Source of the DNA: Staphylococcus marylandisciuri
Lineage (GTDB): Bacteria; Bacillota; Bacilli; Staphylococcales; Staphylococcaceae
Assembly: GCF_025519785.1 (NCBI RefSeq)
Contig: NZ_JAOPKZ010000015.1
Coordinates: 1 to 64,000, forward strand
Direction: 5' to 3'
Length of the DNA stretch: 64,000 bases
Shown: piece by piece, positions 7,851 through 17,387 of the stretch
Layout: every line of letters begins with the position of its first letter
Position numbering within the stretch: position 1 is the first letter of the stretch
The notes under the pieces: generated by a model
What the model saw: only the letters and a program-made list of their open reading frames with translations
What the model was told of the DNA's origin: nothing
The model's database searches: none
Made by a program: the position numbers and the translations under genes

Positions 7851-8978
7851 ATGGACTTACATCAATTTAAGCAAGATGTTATTGATTATGCACATCAAAT
7901 CGGCATAGATAGTATCGGCTTTACGACTGCTGATCCATTTGATGAGCTTAAACAAAAGTTAGTAGATTATCATTCTAAGGGTTATGCTTCAGGTTTTGAA
8001 GAGTCAGATATACAATTACGTACTGAACCTAAACTATCTTTACCCACGGCTAGATCCATTATTGCCATTGCAGTTGGTTACCCGAATAAGTTGAAAGGCG
8101 CCCCTCGTAGTAGACGTGGTGATAGACGCGGTATGTTTGCCCGAGCTTCGTGGGGGCAGGATTATCATAACTTGATGCGTAAACGTCTCGATAAGTTAGC
8201 TGAATACATAGAGGAAAGAGTACCAGATGTTGAAATGAAATCGATGGTTGATACTGGAGTTCTCTCTGACAGAGCTGTGGCTGAGCGAGCGGGTTTAGGA
8301 TACACAGGTCGTAATGGGTTTGTTATTAACCCTGATCTAGGCACCTGGACGTACTTGGGTGAAATGCTTGTAAGCATCCCATTTCCTCCCGATGACCCGC
8401 TTATCGATAGTTGCGGTGATTGTACAATGTGTGTTGATCGGTGCCCGACAGGAGCTCTGGTTGGAAATGGTCAATTAAATGCACAGAAATGTATTAGTTT
8501 TTTAACTCAAACGAAAGGTTATTTACAGGACGAATATCGCTATAAGATAGGTAACCGTTTATACGGTTGTGATACTTGTCAACAAGTCTGCCCTCGTAAT
8601 AGAGGGATTAATACACAACATGATGATATCGTCTTAGAGCCAGAAATACTGAAGCCTAGATTAGTACCACTTCTAAAAATGAGCAATAGAGAATTTAAAA
8701 ATAATTATGGTCACTTAGCAGGAGCATGGCGAGGAAAGAAACCTATTCAGCGTAACGCAATCATTGCTTTAGCGCATTTCAAAGAAGAAACGGCTATACC
8801 TGATTTACAAGAGGTAGCTCTTACAGACCCGAGACCTATGATCCGAGGTACAGCTTATTGGGCAATTGGCCAAATTCTAGGTGATGAGGCCAAATTATTT
8901 ATTGAAGACCATTACAATGAGGAGATAGAAGAAGTGCAACAAGAGATGTTAAAAGGATTAGAAATGGGGAGAAACTAA
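7851..8978 (+). CDS. queG: Epoxyqueuosine reductase QueG
   Basis: A 375-residue protein that catalyses the last step of queuosine synthesis, reducing epoxyqueuosine to queuosine in tRNAs with GUN anticodons, using cobalamin and two [4Fe-4S] clusters. Both cluster motifs are present: CGDCTMCVDRCP and CDTCQQVCP. The conserved MVDTGVLSDRAVAERAGLG segment holds the catalytic Asp. HEAT-like repeats form the C-terminal third (about 300-370) and help bind tRNA. It sits 2 nt before trmL, so two tRNA wobble-base modification genes are cotranscribed. The tRNA-Asp, His, Tyr and Asn genes in this window are its likely substrates. Confidence 0.95.
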   Translation: MDLHQFKQDVIDYAHQIGIDSIGFTTADPFDELKQKLVDYHSKGYASGFEESDIQLRTEPKLSLPTARSIIAIAVGYPNKLKGAPRSRRGDRRGMFARASWGQDYHNLMRKRLDKLAEYIEERVPDVEMKSMVDTGVLSDRAVAERAGLGYTGRNGFVINPDLGTWTYLGEMLVSIPFPPDDPLIDSCGDCTMCVDRCPTGALVGNGQLNAQKCISFLTQTKGYLQDEYRYKIGNRLYGCDTCQQVCPRNRGINTQHDDIVLEPEILKPRLVPLLKMSNREFKNNYGHLAGAWRGKKPIQRNAIIALAHFKEETAIPDLQEVALTDPRPMIRGTAYWAIGQILGDEAKLFIEDHYNEEIEEVQQEMLKGLEMGRN

Positions 8979-8980
8979 AC

Positions 8981-9460
8981 ATGACAAATCATATAGTGCT
9001 TTTTCAACCTGAAATACCTGGCAATACGGGCACGATTGCTCGCACTTGTGCAGGGACTAATACACATTTACATTTAATAAAGCCACTAGGTTTTAGTACA
9101 GATGATAAAATGTTAAAAAGAGCCGGTTTAGATTATTGGCATAGCGTGAATATAACTTATCATGAAAGTATCGAGGACTTTTTTGAACATACAGATGGAG
9201 AGTACTACTTACTGACAAAATTTGGGAGTAAGGTATATTCAGACTTTGATTTCACCGATACGAGTCTCGAGCATTACTTTATCTTCGGACGTGAAACTAC
9301 TGGTTTACCTCAATGGGTGAAAGATCAATATCATGACACAGCCTTAAGAGTACCTATCAACCACAATATTAGATCGCTAAATTTATCTAATACAGCTTCA
9401 TTAATTATTTATGAAGCTTTAAGACAACAAGGCTTTCCGAGTTTGGATCAAGAATTTTAG
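8981..9460 (+). CDS. trmL: tRNA (cytidine(34)/uridine(34)-2'-O)-methyltransferase TrmL
   Basis: A 159-residue SPOUT methyltransferase that methylates the wobble ribose of tRNA-Leu CAA and UAA species using S-adenosylmethionine. The trefoil-knot motifs are visible: NTGTIARTCAG near residue 16, FGRETTGLP near 105 and LNLSNTASLIIYEALRQ near 132. The length is normal for the family. Its ribosome-binding site lies inside the end of queG, so translation is probably coupled. Both substrate tRNA-Leu genes are in the array at the left of the window. Confidence 0.93.
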   Translation: MTNHIVLFQPEIPGNTGTIARTCAGTNTHLHLIKPLGFSTDDKMLKRAGLDYWHSVNITYHESIEDFFEHTDGEYYLLTKFGSKVYSDFDFTDTSLEHYFIFGRETTGLPQWVKDQYHDTALRVPINHNIRSLNLSNTASLIIYEALRQQGFPSLDQEF

Positions 9461-9585
9461 CACAGTGAGAACCAGTGAAGTACTAACCATGCCCTAGCAC
9501 TACGTTTATTAGTTTAATATTAAGGGTAAAGGTAGAAATAATGTTAGATGACGTTTTGAAAAGTATTAGAGGAGTGTAATCGATT

Positions 9586-10185
9586 ATGGCAATGAACTTT
9601 AAAGTATTAAAAGATCAAGAGTCTGTTGCGACATATACTGCAGATGTATTGAGAAAGCAATTTAATAACAATCCTACTACTATCGCAGGTATTCATCTAT
9701 CTCATGAATTTGCACCTGTGTTGGATGAATTGAAAAAAGATGTAGATCGCCATGCGGTTGATTTCAGCCAAATTAACGTATTAGATTACGATAATAACCG
9801 TTCATTCTACCACGCTTTAGGTGTGCCAGAAGGACAAATCTATGAACTTTCATTCGATGATGATGCTGAAAATTTAATCAGCGAGAAAATTAAAACTAAA
9901 GAAAATAAAGGTAAGTTAATCACGCAAGTATGTTCTATCACTCACGAAGGAAAAACTGATGTAAGTGTCCGCAACGGTCTTATGAAGGCGAGAGAAGTTT
10001 TCTTAGTTATTACGGGCAGTGATAAGAAGGAAGCTGTACAGAAGTTATATCAAGAAAATGGTAAAACGAGTTATGAACCAGCTGATTTAAAAACGCATCG
10101 TATGGTAAACGTTATCTTAGATGAAGCGGCAGCTGAGGGCTTGCCTGATGATGTTAGAGAATACTTCACATATCGTTTTGCTTAA
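9586..10185 (+). CDS. NagB/RpiA-fold protein (glucosamine-6-phosphate isomerase-like)
   Basis: A 199-residue protein conserved in staphylococci and usually labelled glucosamine-6-phosphate isomerase or deaminase-like. It has the fold pattern of the family (DFSQINVLDYDNNRSFYHAL; EVFLVITGSDKKEAVQKLY). The catalytic GxGxDGHxAF signature of true NagB is not seen; the region reads SITHEGKTDVSVRNGL. It is also shorter than NagB. It may be a sugar-phosphate sensor or an enzyme with different chemistry. GAGGAG precedes the start. The next small gene follows after 32 nt and may be cotranscribed. Confidence 0.7.
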   Translation: MAMNFKVLKDQESVATYTADVLRKQFNNNPTTIAGIHLSHEFAPVLDELKKDVDRHAVDFSQINVLDYDNNRSFYHALGVPEGQIYELSFDDDAENLISEKIKTKENKGKLITQVCSITHEGKTDVSVRNGLMKAREVFLVITGSDKKEAVQKLYQENGKTSYEPADLKTHRMVNVILDEAAAEGLPDDVREYFTYRFA

Positions 10186-10217
10186 ATATTGACTTAGTCA
10201 TAAAAGAGGTGGCTTTC

Positions 10218-10385
10218 GTGAAGAACGATAAACAGATAGATGAACAACCAGAAAATGAAATGGTTGATGATTATGAAGACATTGTTGAACTTGGTAAGGA
10301 AATGGAGCAAATCTCTGAAGAGAATGACGCAGAGAAGTTAGATAAAGACCATGATTCTACTGTACGTTCCGATTTAGACACATAA
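10218..10385 (+). CDS. Small acidic protein, 55 residues
   Basis: A GTG-started frame behind an AAAGAGGTGG Shine-Dalgarno. It encodes a hydrophilic, strongly acidic peptide (PENEMVDDYEDIVELGKEM near the middle) with no membrane segment or Cys. It lies 32 nt after the NagB-fold gene and ends just before a strong terminator, so it is the last gene of that operon. I do not recognise the family. The good ribosome-binding site, low-complexity acidic composition and clean operon position argue that it is real. Confidence 0.65.
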   Translation: MKNDKQIDEQPENEMVDDYEDIVELGKEMEQISEENDAEKLDKDHDSTVRSDLDT

Positions 10386-10410
10386 TTTATATTTTAAATA
10401 CAATATCTTT

Positions 10411-10478
10411 ATATAAAAAGAGGTAGGGAATAATTATAATTAAGTTAACTAAGTATTTAAACCCTCCTCTTTTTATAT
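10411..10478. terminator. Bidirectional-looking terminator
   Basis: ATATAAAAAGAGG pairs with CCTCTTTTTATAT around a 40-nt AT-rich loop. It ends the NagB-fold and small acidic protein operon. Confidence 0.75.
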
Positions 10479-10530
10479 ATAGCATTTTATGTTCGTCTTA
10501 CTATATTAAATATTGTTGTGGAGATTTAGT

Positions 10531-10935
10531 ATGTTACATAAATATTGGAAATGGATTATGATAGCAGCGTTTTTAGTTAATTTACTTTCAATTAAAGGTT
10601 TTCCTATGGCGATAGGTGCTCTCTATTTGCCTATTTTATTTAAAGTTATTCAAATGCAACTTAACTTATCTAGAGGGTTAGTAGATGACGTTAGCGCTCA
10701 AACTTTTATCAAAAGTAATAAAACAGGTGTAGTTATTAGTGTGATTTGTTGCATACTTATAACTGGTATTTTATTCAAGGTGCTCGATGATTTTTATAGC
10801 AACTTGCATGGCGTATTAGGCTTTCTAATTACTATTAGTCCCGTTACTCTTGTTATAGGATTAGTGCTATTTGTTTTAACGGCCATTGCGATAGTGCAAG
10901 CGGTAAAAGTAGAATTTTCAAGTTCTCAGCCATAA
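10531..10935 (+). CDS. Small integral membrane protein
   Basis: A 134-residue protein with about four hydrophobic segments (roughly residues 5-22, 24-40, 68-88 and 97-125) and short polar loops. The start at 10531 follows GTGGAG at proper spacing; the TTG at 10513 is less likely. No functional motif is visible. It stands alone between a terminator and a long gap before fumC, so context gives no function. Similar-length unknown membrane proteins are common in staphylococci. Confidence 0.6.
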   Translation: MLHKYWKWIMIAAFLVNLLSIKGFPMAIGALYLPILFKVIQMQLNLSRGLVDDVSAQTFIKSNKTGVVISVICCILITGILFKVLDDFYSNLHGVLGFLITISPVTLVIGLVLFVLTAIAIVQAVKVEFSSSQP

Positions 10936-11205
10936 ATCATCACTTTTTAGACGGGGTGAAAGCTCGCATAGAAATCTAGCTATAAAAGCGTAAATTGAAT
11001 CTACAATTCTTTAGCCTGATCGTATGGTAGCCGCTGCAGTCTCATTTGAGTGTGCTAAGATATTAGAATAACTTTTAAAAAATATTAAACTGAATACACT
11101 GAGATATTATTTTTTAATTTTATACTTTTTATTTATAGTTGTGGATTTGAAAAATCGATCAGCACTTTGTAGGCGAGTGACAAGAGAGCAATTCCAAGGT
11201 GGTAG
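10936..11205. other. Gap before fumC with no gene seen
   Basis: AT-rich DNA with no convincing reading frame. It leads into the GTGG-containing stretch and terminator at 11150-11252, so part of it may be an untranslated leader or small RNA. Confidence 0.4.
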
Positions 11206-11252
11206 GCACTGAGAAAGAATCTTTTTAATAGATGATTTCTTAGTGCTTTTTT
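11180..11252 (+). terminator. Orphan leader-like segment with terminator
   Basis: CAAGAGAGCAATTCC then AAGGTGGTAGGC, followed by a hairpin GCACTGAGAAA/TTTCTTAGTGC with TTTTTT at 11206-11252. The hairpin is a convincing intrinsic terminator. The AAGGTGGTA in front resembles the T-box core GGGTGGTACC but lacks the CCGCG part. No coding gene ends here, so an unannotated transcript is implied. Confidence 0.55.
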
Positions 11253-11403
11253 ATAAATGAGAATAAAAGTTGGCTTCGTAAGTGGTTCGAACTGTTAAAA
11301 AAGAGTGGCTACAATCAAATTGACTTCACTGTCATATGTTGCCCTAAGCTAGTGAGCAGTCTAATAGTTATCTATTTAGTTATTTAGTGTAAATTAAGGA
11401 CGA

Positions 11404-11454
11404 GGGAGCGGGACAGAAATCTTTTTATTCAAATTAGATTTCTGTCCCGCTCCC
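11404..11454. repeat. Family A short form (single hairpin)
   Basis: A perfect inverted repeat: GGGAGCGGGACAGAAATCT, a 13-nt AT loop, then AGATTTCTGTCCCGCTCCC. It corresponds to hairpin I with a restored right arm. Confidence 0.9.
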
Positions 11455-11524
11455 ATTGCAATCTCTTGAGTAATTGATAACGATAATGGTTGGTCTACTC
11501 TATTTACAAGGAACACCTCAAATA

Positions 11525-11538
11525 TGAAAGCGTTCTAT
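11525..11538 (+). promoter_or_regulatory. Possible cre site upstream of fumC
   Basis: TGAAAGCGTTCTAT matches the CcpA site consensus TGNAANCGNWNNCA except at the last two bases. CcpA control of TCA-cycle genes is established in Gram-positives; this site is an inference. Confidence 0.35.
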
Positions 11539-11609
11539 CTCATGATTGCCCCTATAAAATGAATAATGCTATACTTACAGTAAATAATCAATTAAAGGGG
11601 AGAAAATGA

Positions 11610-12995
11610 ATGTCAGTAAGAATTGAACACGATACTTTCGGAGAAATAGAGGTTCCTGCAGATAAATACTGGGGAGCTCAAACAGAACGTAGTAAACGTA
11701 ATTTCCCTGTAGGTAAAGAGCAGATGCCTATTGAAGTGATCTATGGATTCGCACAACTTAAACGTGCTGCTGCGTTAGCAAACTTTGATTTAGGAAAGCT
11801 ATCTGAGGCTAAAAAAGACGCGATCGTTTACGCGTGTGACAAGATATTAAATAAAGAATTAGACGACCATTTTCCTTTAGTAGTTTGGCAAACAGGTAGC
11901 GGTACGCAAAGTAATATGAACGTAAATGAAGTGGTTAGTTACGTTGCAAATGAGTACCTCAAAGATCATAATAGTGAAGAAAGTATTCATCCTAACGATG
12001 ACGTCAACAAATCACAAAGTTCAAATGATACATTCCCAACAGCTATGCATGTGGCATTATATGGCGAAGTTGAAGACAAGTTAGAACCCGCACTAAAAAC
12101 TTTACGTGACACTTTTAAAGAAAAAGAAGATAAGTTTCATGATATTATTAAAATCGGTCGTACGCATTTACAAGATGCCACACCTATTCGACTAGGACAA
12201 GAAATTAGTGGCTGGCGCTTTATGTTAGATCGTTGTGAAGAATTGCTTAAGGAATCTAAAGCACATATTCTAAACTTAGCTATTGGCGGTACTGCTGTGG
12301 GTACTGGTATTAATGCCCATCCTGAATTTGGAGAGCGTGTGGCACAGCACATTGCTGATAACACAGGTCATCCTTTCGTATCGTCAGACAATAAATTCCA
12401 TGCTCTAACTGCGCATGATGAAGTAGTGCAATTACATGGTTCTTTAAAGGCCCTTGCTGGTGATTTAATGAAAATTGGTAATGATATTAGATGGTTAGCT
12501 TCTGGCCCACGTGCAGGTTTGGCGGAAATTTCTATTCCTGAAAATGAACCTGGTTCTTCCATCATGCCTGGTAAAGTGAACCCTACTCAATGTGAAATGT
12601 TGACTATGGTAGCTACTCAAGTTATGGGTAATGACACAGTCGTTGGATTCGCTAGTTCACAAGGGAATTTCGAATTAAACGTGTACAAGCCGGTTATTCT
12701 TCACAATACATTACAGTCCATTTACTTACTTGCTGACGGCATGGAAACATTTAATAAAAATTGTGCGGTTGGTATAGAGCCGATCGAAGAAAATATAGAC
12801 AATTATTTAAATCAATCACTCATGTTAGTTACTGCTTTAAACCCACATATAGGTTATGAAAAAGCAGCTCAAATTGCTAAAAAAGCTCATAAAGAAGGTT
12901 TAACACTCAAAGAATCTGCTATTCAAAGTGGCTACTTAACTGAGGAACAATTTGAAGAATGGATCAATCCAGAAGATATGGTAGAACCGAGATAA
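11610..12995 (+). CDS. fumC: Class II fumarate hydratase
   Basis: A 461-residue cytoplasmic homotetrameric enzyme of the TCA cycle that interconverts fumarate and L-malate. The fumarase/aspartase signature [15 protein letters not shown], with its mobile catalytic Ser, is near residue 317. The substrate-binding segments [12 protein letters not shown] (about 98) and [10 protein letters not shown] (about 185) are present. It is of normal length and needs no iron-sulphur cluster. AAAGGGGAG precedes the ATG. It is probably monocistronic: a single-hairpin repeat lies upstream and a family A repeat downstream. A cre-like site suggests catabolite control. Confidence 0.97.
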   Translation: MSVRIEHDTFGEIEVPADKYWGAQTERSKRNFPVGKEQMPIEVIYGFAQLKRAAALANFDLGKLSEAKKDAIVYACDKILNKELDDHFPLVVWQTGSGTQSNMNVNEVVSYVANEYLKDHNSEESIHPNDDVNKSQSSNDTFPTAMHVALYGEVEDKLEPALKTLRDTFKEKEDKFHDIIKIGRTHLQDATPIRLGQEISGWRFMLDRCEELLKESKAHILNLAIGGTAVGTGINAHPEFGERVAQHIADNTGHPFVSSDNKFHALTAHDEVVQLHGSLKALAGDLMKIGNDIRWLASGPRAGLAEISIPENEPGSSIMPGKVNPTQCEMLTMVATQVMGNDTVVGFASSQGNFELNVYKPVILHNTLQSIYLLADGMETFNKNCAVGIEPIEENIDNYLNQSLMLVTALNPHIGYEKAAQIAKKAHKEGLTLKESAIQSGYLTEEQFEEWINPEDMVEPR

Positions 12996-13037
12996 ATCAA
13001 TCATCTCCTTTTTAAAAACTATTTAAATGAGAAATAC

Positions 13038-13212
13038 GGGAGCGGGACAGAAATCTAAGTTGAATAAAAAGATTTCGTAGTCCCGCCCCGGCAAAGATGA
13101 CTAGAATTGAAAAAAGCTTGGTACAAGCGCATTTTCAAATCAGTCATCTACTGCCGAGATGTTGAAGAGGCTGGGATTTATGTCCCAGCCTCTTTCTCTC
13201 TAGTTAAAGACC
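13038..13212 (+). repeat. Family A three-hairpin repeat
   Basis: Complete unit in the order GGGAGCGGGACAG, then GATGACTAGAATTGAAAA, then GAGGCTGGGATTTATGTC, with the tail CTTTCTCTCTAGTTAAAGACC. It lies between the convergent fumC and pseudouridine synthase genes, where it could act as a terminator for both. Confidence 0.9.
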
Positions 13213-13379
13213 TTTAGGCCCAAGCCTCGTTTGTATCCTTAATATTTAACGCTATGATAATAACTATAGGATATAATTTATGAAGCACTCAACGTAGTAT
13301 TTCTTTAAAAATGAGTAGGTAATACCATATCATCAGCGCGTCGGCTTTTAAATCTTTAATGGTGACGGGGAGAGACCGC

Positions 13380-14213
13380 TCAATTAATTGGCTCATCATC
13401 TAAACTGACTGAAATTAATTCTCGGGTGAAAGGGTGTATGAGTTCAACGCGATGGCTGTATAATTGTAATTGGCGCAGTGTTGAATTGCCATAGACTGGA
13501 TCACCGAGTACCGGGTAGCCCATTTCGGCCAAATGAACTCTGATTTGATGCGTACGTCCTGTATCAAGTTTGAGATCTAATTGGCACACGTTTTCTTCTA
13601 ACATTTCAGATTTAAGAATATGCGTTATAGCACGTTGACCTGTGGAAGATACACGTCTCTTATTAGATTTAAATTTATCTTTACCTATAGGAAGGTCAAT
13701 AGTCTGAGGTTTGACTGGTAGTAAGGATTTGACTTTAGCTCTATAGATGCGATCGATCTCATTCTCTTCTAGCATGCGATCAAGTAATTTTTTCATTAGA
13801 GGATTTTTAGCTACGATTAAGAGACCAACAGTTTCTTGATCAAGTCTATGTATCGGTTCTACATAATCGCTATCTACCGTATAAATAATATGGTTCATTA
13901 AAGTATTACTTTCTTTTAAATCATTCGGATGCGTCTTTACGCCTTTAGGTTTTAATACGATTAACATATCTGCATCTTCGTAATAAATTTGTGCGTATCT
14001 ATAACTTGGAAGATAATTGCTTTTATCTTGTGGAGTAGGTATAAAAGCGACATCGTTAGTGTGAACAACATCAGTTAGTTTTGCTTCTTTATCATTTATA
14101 GTGATATCTTTTGACATGTTAAGTAAGTGCAATTCTTTCTTAGGTAGATGTAGAGATTTAAAGAGTTCTCGTAGAGTCATACCATTAAAAGCTTCGGCGA
14201 TTGTAATCTTCAT
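13380..14213 (-). CDS. RluA/RluD family pseudouridine synthase
   Basis: A 277-residue enzyme that isomerises specific uridines to pseudouridine in rRNA or tRNA. The catalytic motif HRLDQETVGLL contains the essential Asp, and the conserved GRTHQIRVHLAEMG and YPVLGD segments follow near the C-terminus. The start at 14213 is used because GAGGAG lies just upstream. It is the second-type RluD paralogue of staphylococci, and the exact target base cannot be told from sequence. It diverges from airS across a gap of about 130 bp that must contain both promoters. Confidence 0.88.
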   Translation of the reverse strand: MKITIAEAFNGMTLRELFKSLHLPKKELHLLNMSKDITINDKEAKLTDVVHTNDVAFIPTPQDKSNYLPSYRYAQIYYEDADMLIVLKPKGVKTHPNDLKESNTLMNHIIYTVDSDYVEPIHRLDQETVGLLIVAKNPLMKKLLDRMLEENEIDRIYRAKVKSLLPVKPQTIDLPIGKDKFKSNKRRVSSTGQRAITHILKSEMLEENVCQLDLKLDTGRTHQIRVHLAEMGYPVLGDPVYGNSTLRQLQLYSHRVELIHPFTRELISVSLDDEPIN

Positions 14214-14343
14214 ATTATATTCACTCCTCAATTCATCTTAACCATCATATCACATTCATATTATGAACTAAATTACATTTTCATGAGTTATTGTTATGTA
14301 ATATACTAGAAAAGAAATAGTTTTAGATAAATGGAGCGATACT

Positions 14344-15459
14344 ATGGAAAAACCAACACGGTTAGCTTTATTGAAAGATGTAGCTGAATTCCTGAATGAG
14401 GAAACTGAAATGAAAAGTATGTTAGATGGTGCGTTACAATCATTGATTAGCGGTAGTGATTTTTCTACTGGTTGGATCTTCTTTATCAATCAACACGGCG
14501 AGCACGAATTGGTAAGTGATTACCATTTACCAGGCGCTCTTCTTAAATGCAATTGTGCATATATGAAAGAAGGTAGCTGTTGGTGTGTACAATCATATGA
14601 AAATGGAAAGTTAACTAAAGCTTCTAATATCATTAACTGTTCTAGAATTAATCAAGCTAATCAAGTGTACTATAGAGAAACGGATGATATTACCCACCAT
14701 GCTACTGTACCGCTTCGTTCCGGGGAAGAACAATTCGGATTACTGAACGTCGCGACTCCGAATACGGTCTCATATTCTGATGAAGATTTAGAATTACTGG
14801 AATCGGTAGCTTTCCAAATAGGATCAGCGATTAAACGTATTACGCTAACAGAACAAGAGAAAGAAGCGGCTCGTTTAAGTGAGAGAAATAGGTTAGCACG
14901 TGACCTACATGATTCAGTTAATCAAATGCTGTTTTCAGTAAAGGTAACCGCACATGCGGGGCAAGAACTGAAAGATATTAAACGGGCACAACAAACCTTT
15001 GGAGTTATAGAGCAGACGACTCAAAAAGCAGTTAATGAGATGCGAGCTCTCATTTGGCAATTAAAACCTGTAGGGTTAGAGCATGGTCTAATACATGCAC
15101 TACATGAATATAGCGAGATGCTTAATTTACAGTTACAGACAGAGGTTGAGGGCTTAATTAATTTATCTAGCACTATAGAAGAACATATTTATCGAATTCT
15201 TCAAGAAGCGGTAAATAATGTTAAGAAGCACACTGATTCAAACCAAGTGGTGCTTAAACTATCTCAAATTTCTGGAATACTTTCGATCACGGTGACGGAT
15301 AAAGGTAGAGGGTTTGATACTAATCAAATCAACGATATAGGTTCTCATGGTATAAATAACATGTGGCAAAGAGCTCAAATGTTGAATGCTAAATTTAATG
15401 TAACCAGTGATAGGAGAGGTACACAGGTCTCATTACAAGTGCCGCTAGATCAACAATAA
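14344..15459 (+). CDS. airS: Redox-sensing histidine kinase AirS (YhcS)
   Basis: A 371-residue cytoplasmic sensor kinase. The N-terminal GAF-like domain (about 1-160) holds a Cys cluster (C69, C71, C79, C81) in LKCNCAYMKEGSCWC. In S. aureus AirS these Cys bind an oxygen-sensitive [2Fe-2S] cluster needed for kinase activity. A HisKA_3 domain follows with phospho-acceptor H189 in RNRLARDLHDS, then a HATPase domain with DKGRGFD and GSHGINN. No membrane segment is present. The response regulator gene follows 14 nt later. In S. aureus the pair controls nitrate respiration, sugar use and cell-wall genes. Confidence 0.9.
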   Translation: MEKPTRLALLKDVAEFLNEETEMKSMLDGALQSLISGSDFSTGWIFFINQHGEHELVSDYHLPGALLKCNCAYMKEGSCWCVQSYENGKLTKASNIINCSRINQANQVYYRETDDITHHATVPLRSGEEQFGLLNVATPNTVSYSDEDLELLESVAFQIGSAIKRITLTEQEKEAARLSERNRLARDLHDSVNQMLFSVKVTAHAGQELKDIKRAQQTFGVIEQTTQKAVNEMRALIWQLKPVGLEHGLIHALHEYSEMLNLQLQTEVEGLINLSSTIEEHIYRILQEAVNNVKKHTDSNQVVLKLSQISGILSITVTDKGRGFDTNQINDIGSHGINNMWQRAQMLNAKFNVTSDRRGTQVSLQVPLDQQ

Positions 15460-15473
15460 AGGAGTAAGTTAAG

Positions 15474-16097
15474 ATGTATAAAGTAATATTAATCGATGAC
15501 CATTACATAGTAAGGCAAGGATTAGAATTTTTACTTTCTACAGTTGAAGATTTAGAGATCATTAAAGGATTTTCAAATGGTGAAAGCTTCGTATCTTACG
15601 TGGAACAACAAGGCGCACCTGATCTCATATTACTTGATTTAGTTATGCCAAATATGAATGGAATTGAAATTACTGAGTGGATGAAAGCTAACTATCCAGA
15701 TTGTAAAATCTTAGTATTGACCAGCTACGCGGATGATGAACATGTCATCTCAGCTTTAACCAAAGGCGCTGATGGTTATGAAATGAAAGATGTAGAACCT
15801 GAAAATTTAATAAATACTATCTATAAAGTACTTAAAGGTGAGAAAATTATTCATCCATTAGCACAACAAGTTATAGATGAACGAGATGCCAAACCCCATT
15901 TTACTAATAAATTATCTAAAAGGGAAACTGAGGTATTAGCTGAAATGGTCAAGGGCAAGACTAATAAAGAAATCGCACAAGCGCTATTTGTGTCAGAGAA
16001 AACAGTTAAGACTCATGTCAGCCATATCTTTACTAAGTTACAGGTAACTGATCGTACTCAAGCTGCTATTTATGCTATTGAGAATAAATTAATTTGA
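15474..16097 (+). CDS. airR: Response regulator AirR (YhcR), NarL/LuxR type
   Basis: A 207-residue response regulator. The receiver domain (1-120) has the acidic pair D8/D9, phospho-acceptor D55 in LLDLVMPN and the switch Lys in GYEMKDVE. The C-terminal LuxR helix-turn-helix (about 145-205) contains LSKRETEVLAEMVKGKTNKE and KTVKTHVSHIF. AAAGGAG precedes the ATG, 14 nt after airS, so the two are one operon. The neighbourhood (an SA1665-like regulator, then a UPF0754 protein) matches S. aureus. A STAR repeat begins immediately after the stop codon. Confidence 0.92.
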   Translation: MYKVILIDDHYIVRQGLEFLLSTVEDLEIIKGFSNGESFVSYVEQQGAPDLILLDLVMPNMNGIEITEWMKANYPDCKILVLTSYADDEHVISALTKGADGYEMKDVEPENLINTIYKVLKGEKIIHPLAQQVIDERDAKPHFTNKLSKRETEVLAEMVKGKTNKEIAQALFVSEKTVKTHVSHIFTKLQVTDRTQAAIYAIENKLI

Positions 16098-16700
16098 GGA
16101 GGGGCCCCAACAAAGAGAAACTGGTAAACCAGTTTCAACAAGCAATGCGAGTTGGGGTGGGCCCCAACAAAGAGAAACTAGGACATAATGTAATGTCTCA
16201 ACCTTTTTCAGCATCTTGGCAGGCAGTAGATGACTGATTTGAAAATGCGCTTGTATCAAGCTTTTTTCAATTCTAGTCATCCTTGCCGGGGCGGGACTAC
16301 GAAATCTTTATATTCCAATTAGATTTCTGTCCCGCTCCCAACAAGCACAGCGAGTTGGGGTGGGGCCCCAACAAAGAGAAACTGGAATATAAAGGGCTTT
16401 GACTAGAGAGAAAGAGGCTGGGAGATAAATCCACGCCTCTTCAACATCTCGGCAGTAGATGACTGATTTGAAAACGCGCTCGTATCAAGCTTTTTTCAAT
16501 TCTAGTCATCTTTGCCGGGGCGGGACTACGAAATCATTTTATTCAAATTAGATTTCTGTCCCGCTCCCTCTTTAACATCTCGGCAGTAGATGACTGATTT
16601 GAAAACGCGCTTGTATCAAGCTTTTTTCAATTCTAGTCATCTTTGCCGTGGTTGGACTACGAAATCTTTTTATTCAAATTAGATTTCTGTCCCGCTCCCG
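16098..16700 (-). repeat. Mosaic of STAR and three family A repeats
   Basis: It starts with two STAR cores (GGGGCCCCAACAAAGAG) around an AACTGGTAAACCAGTT hairpin, then three family A units in the GAGGCTGGG-first orientation, each ending at CTGTCCCGCTCCC (near 16338, 16568 and 16699). A further STAR core interrupts them at about 16340-16382. One unit carries a duplicated GGCAGGCAG. Confidence 0.9.
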
Positions 16701-16720
16701 AATCGTGAGCGTGTCGGTCG

Positions 16721-17387
16721 ACAATCCTGCTTTTGGTATACCATTAATAGATTTCCAAGAGCACAGAAACTTTGCTGTTTCAACCTCTGCAAGAGAAAGC
16801 TTTTGTGGTGCCAATACTATTAACGCAAACAAATCCTCCTGCCCTTAAACAGAATAAACTGATAGCTAATGAATTAAGGTTATTTCGTTAATTGTGTAAG
16901 GTTGGCAATAGTAAATATCATTTGATCAGTACAAAGTTTTCTTGGCAGATAAGTGAAAAGACAGCTCTTAATGAATTCACTAAAGTTATTCAATGTCTGA
17001 TCGAGACGCTCTTAACATATTTAGCGCCCAACCAATTGTTCATATAAAATTAAATATTATTGAATAATTTACAGTGATTTATAGCGAGAAATAGGCTATA
17101 ATAAATACTGATGTTTTAAAGTAATGAGTAATACACCTATTTTTGAAATGTACTTCATATAAAGGCTAATAATACCTTTATAACTTGAGCGTAAACATTT
17201 TCCAAATATCTTATGAGTGATGAAAAATTTCGATAATTACGTAATTTTAAGTTTTATCGTGAAAATTAAATTCTCTCTTTTAATTTTATTAAAGATATAT
17301 TAAGATGTTATTTGTGTTTTAAGAAGTGTGTATTATTGCAATTCTTAGGTTCGGATAAAATATAGTATGAAAGGTAGATTTTAAGTA
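16721..17387. other. AT-rich gap before the SA1665-like gene
   Basis: It begins with a decayed family C fragment (ACCATTAATAGATTTCC, about 16740-16785). The rest has no convincing gene. The last 60 bp probably carry the promoter of the regulator at 17388. Confidence 0.5.

Noticed and set aside
11180..11205. AAGGTGGTAGGC as a functional T-box
   Set aside because: The specifier stem and the CCGCG part of the T-box core are missing, and no aminoacyl-tRNA or amino-acid gene follows. It was kept only as an orphan leader-like element.
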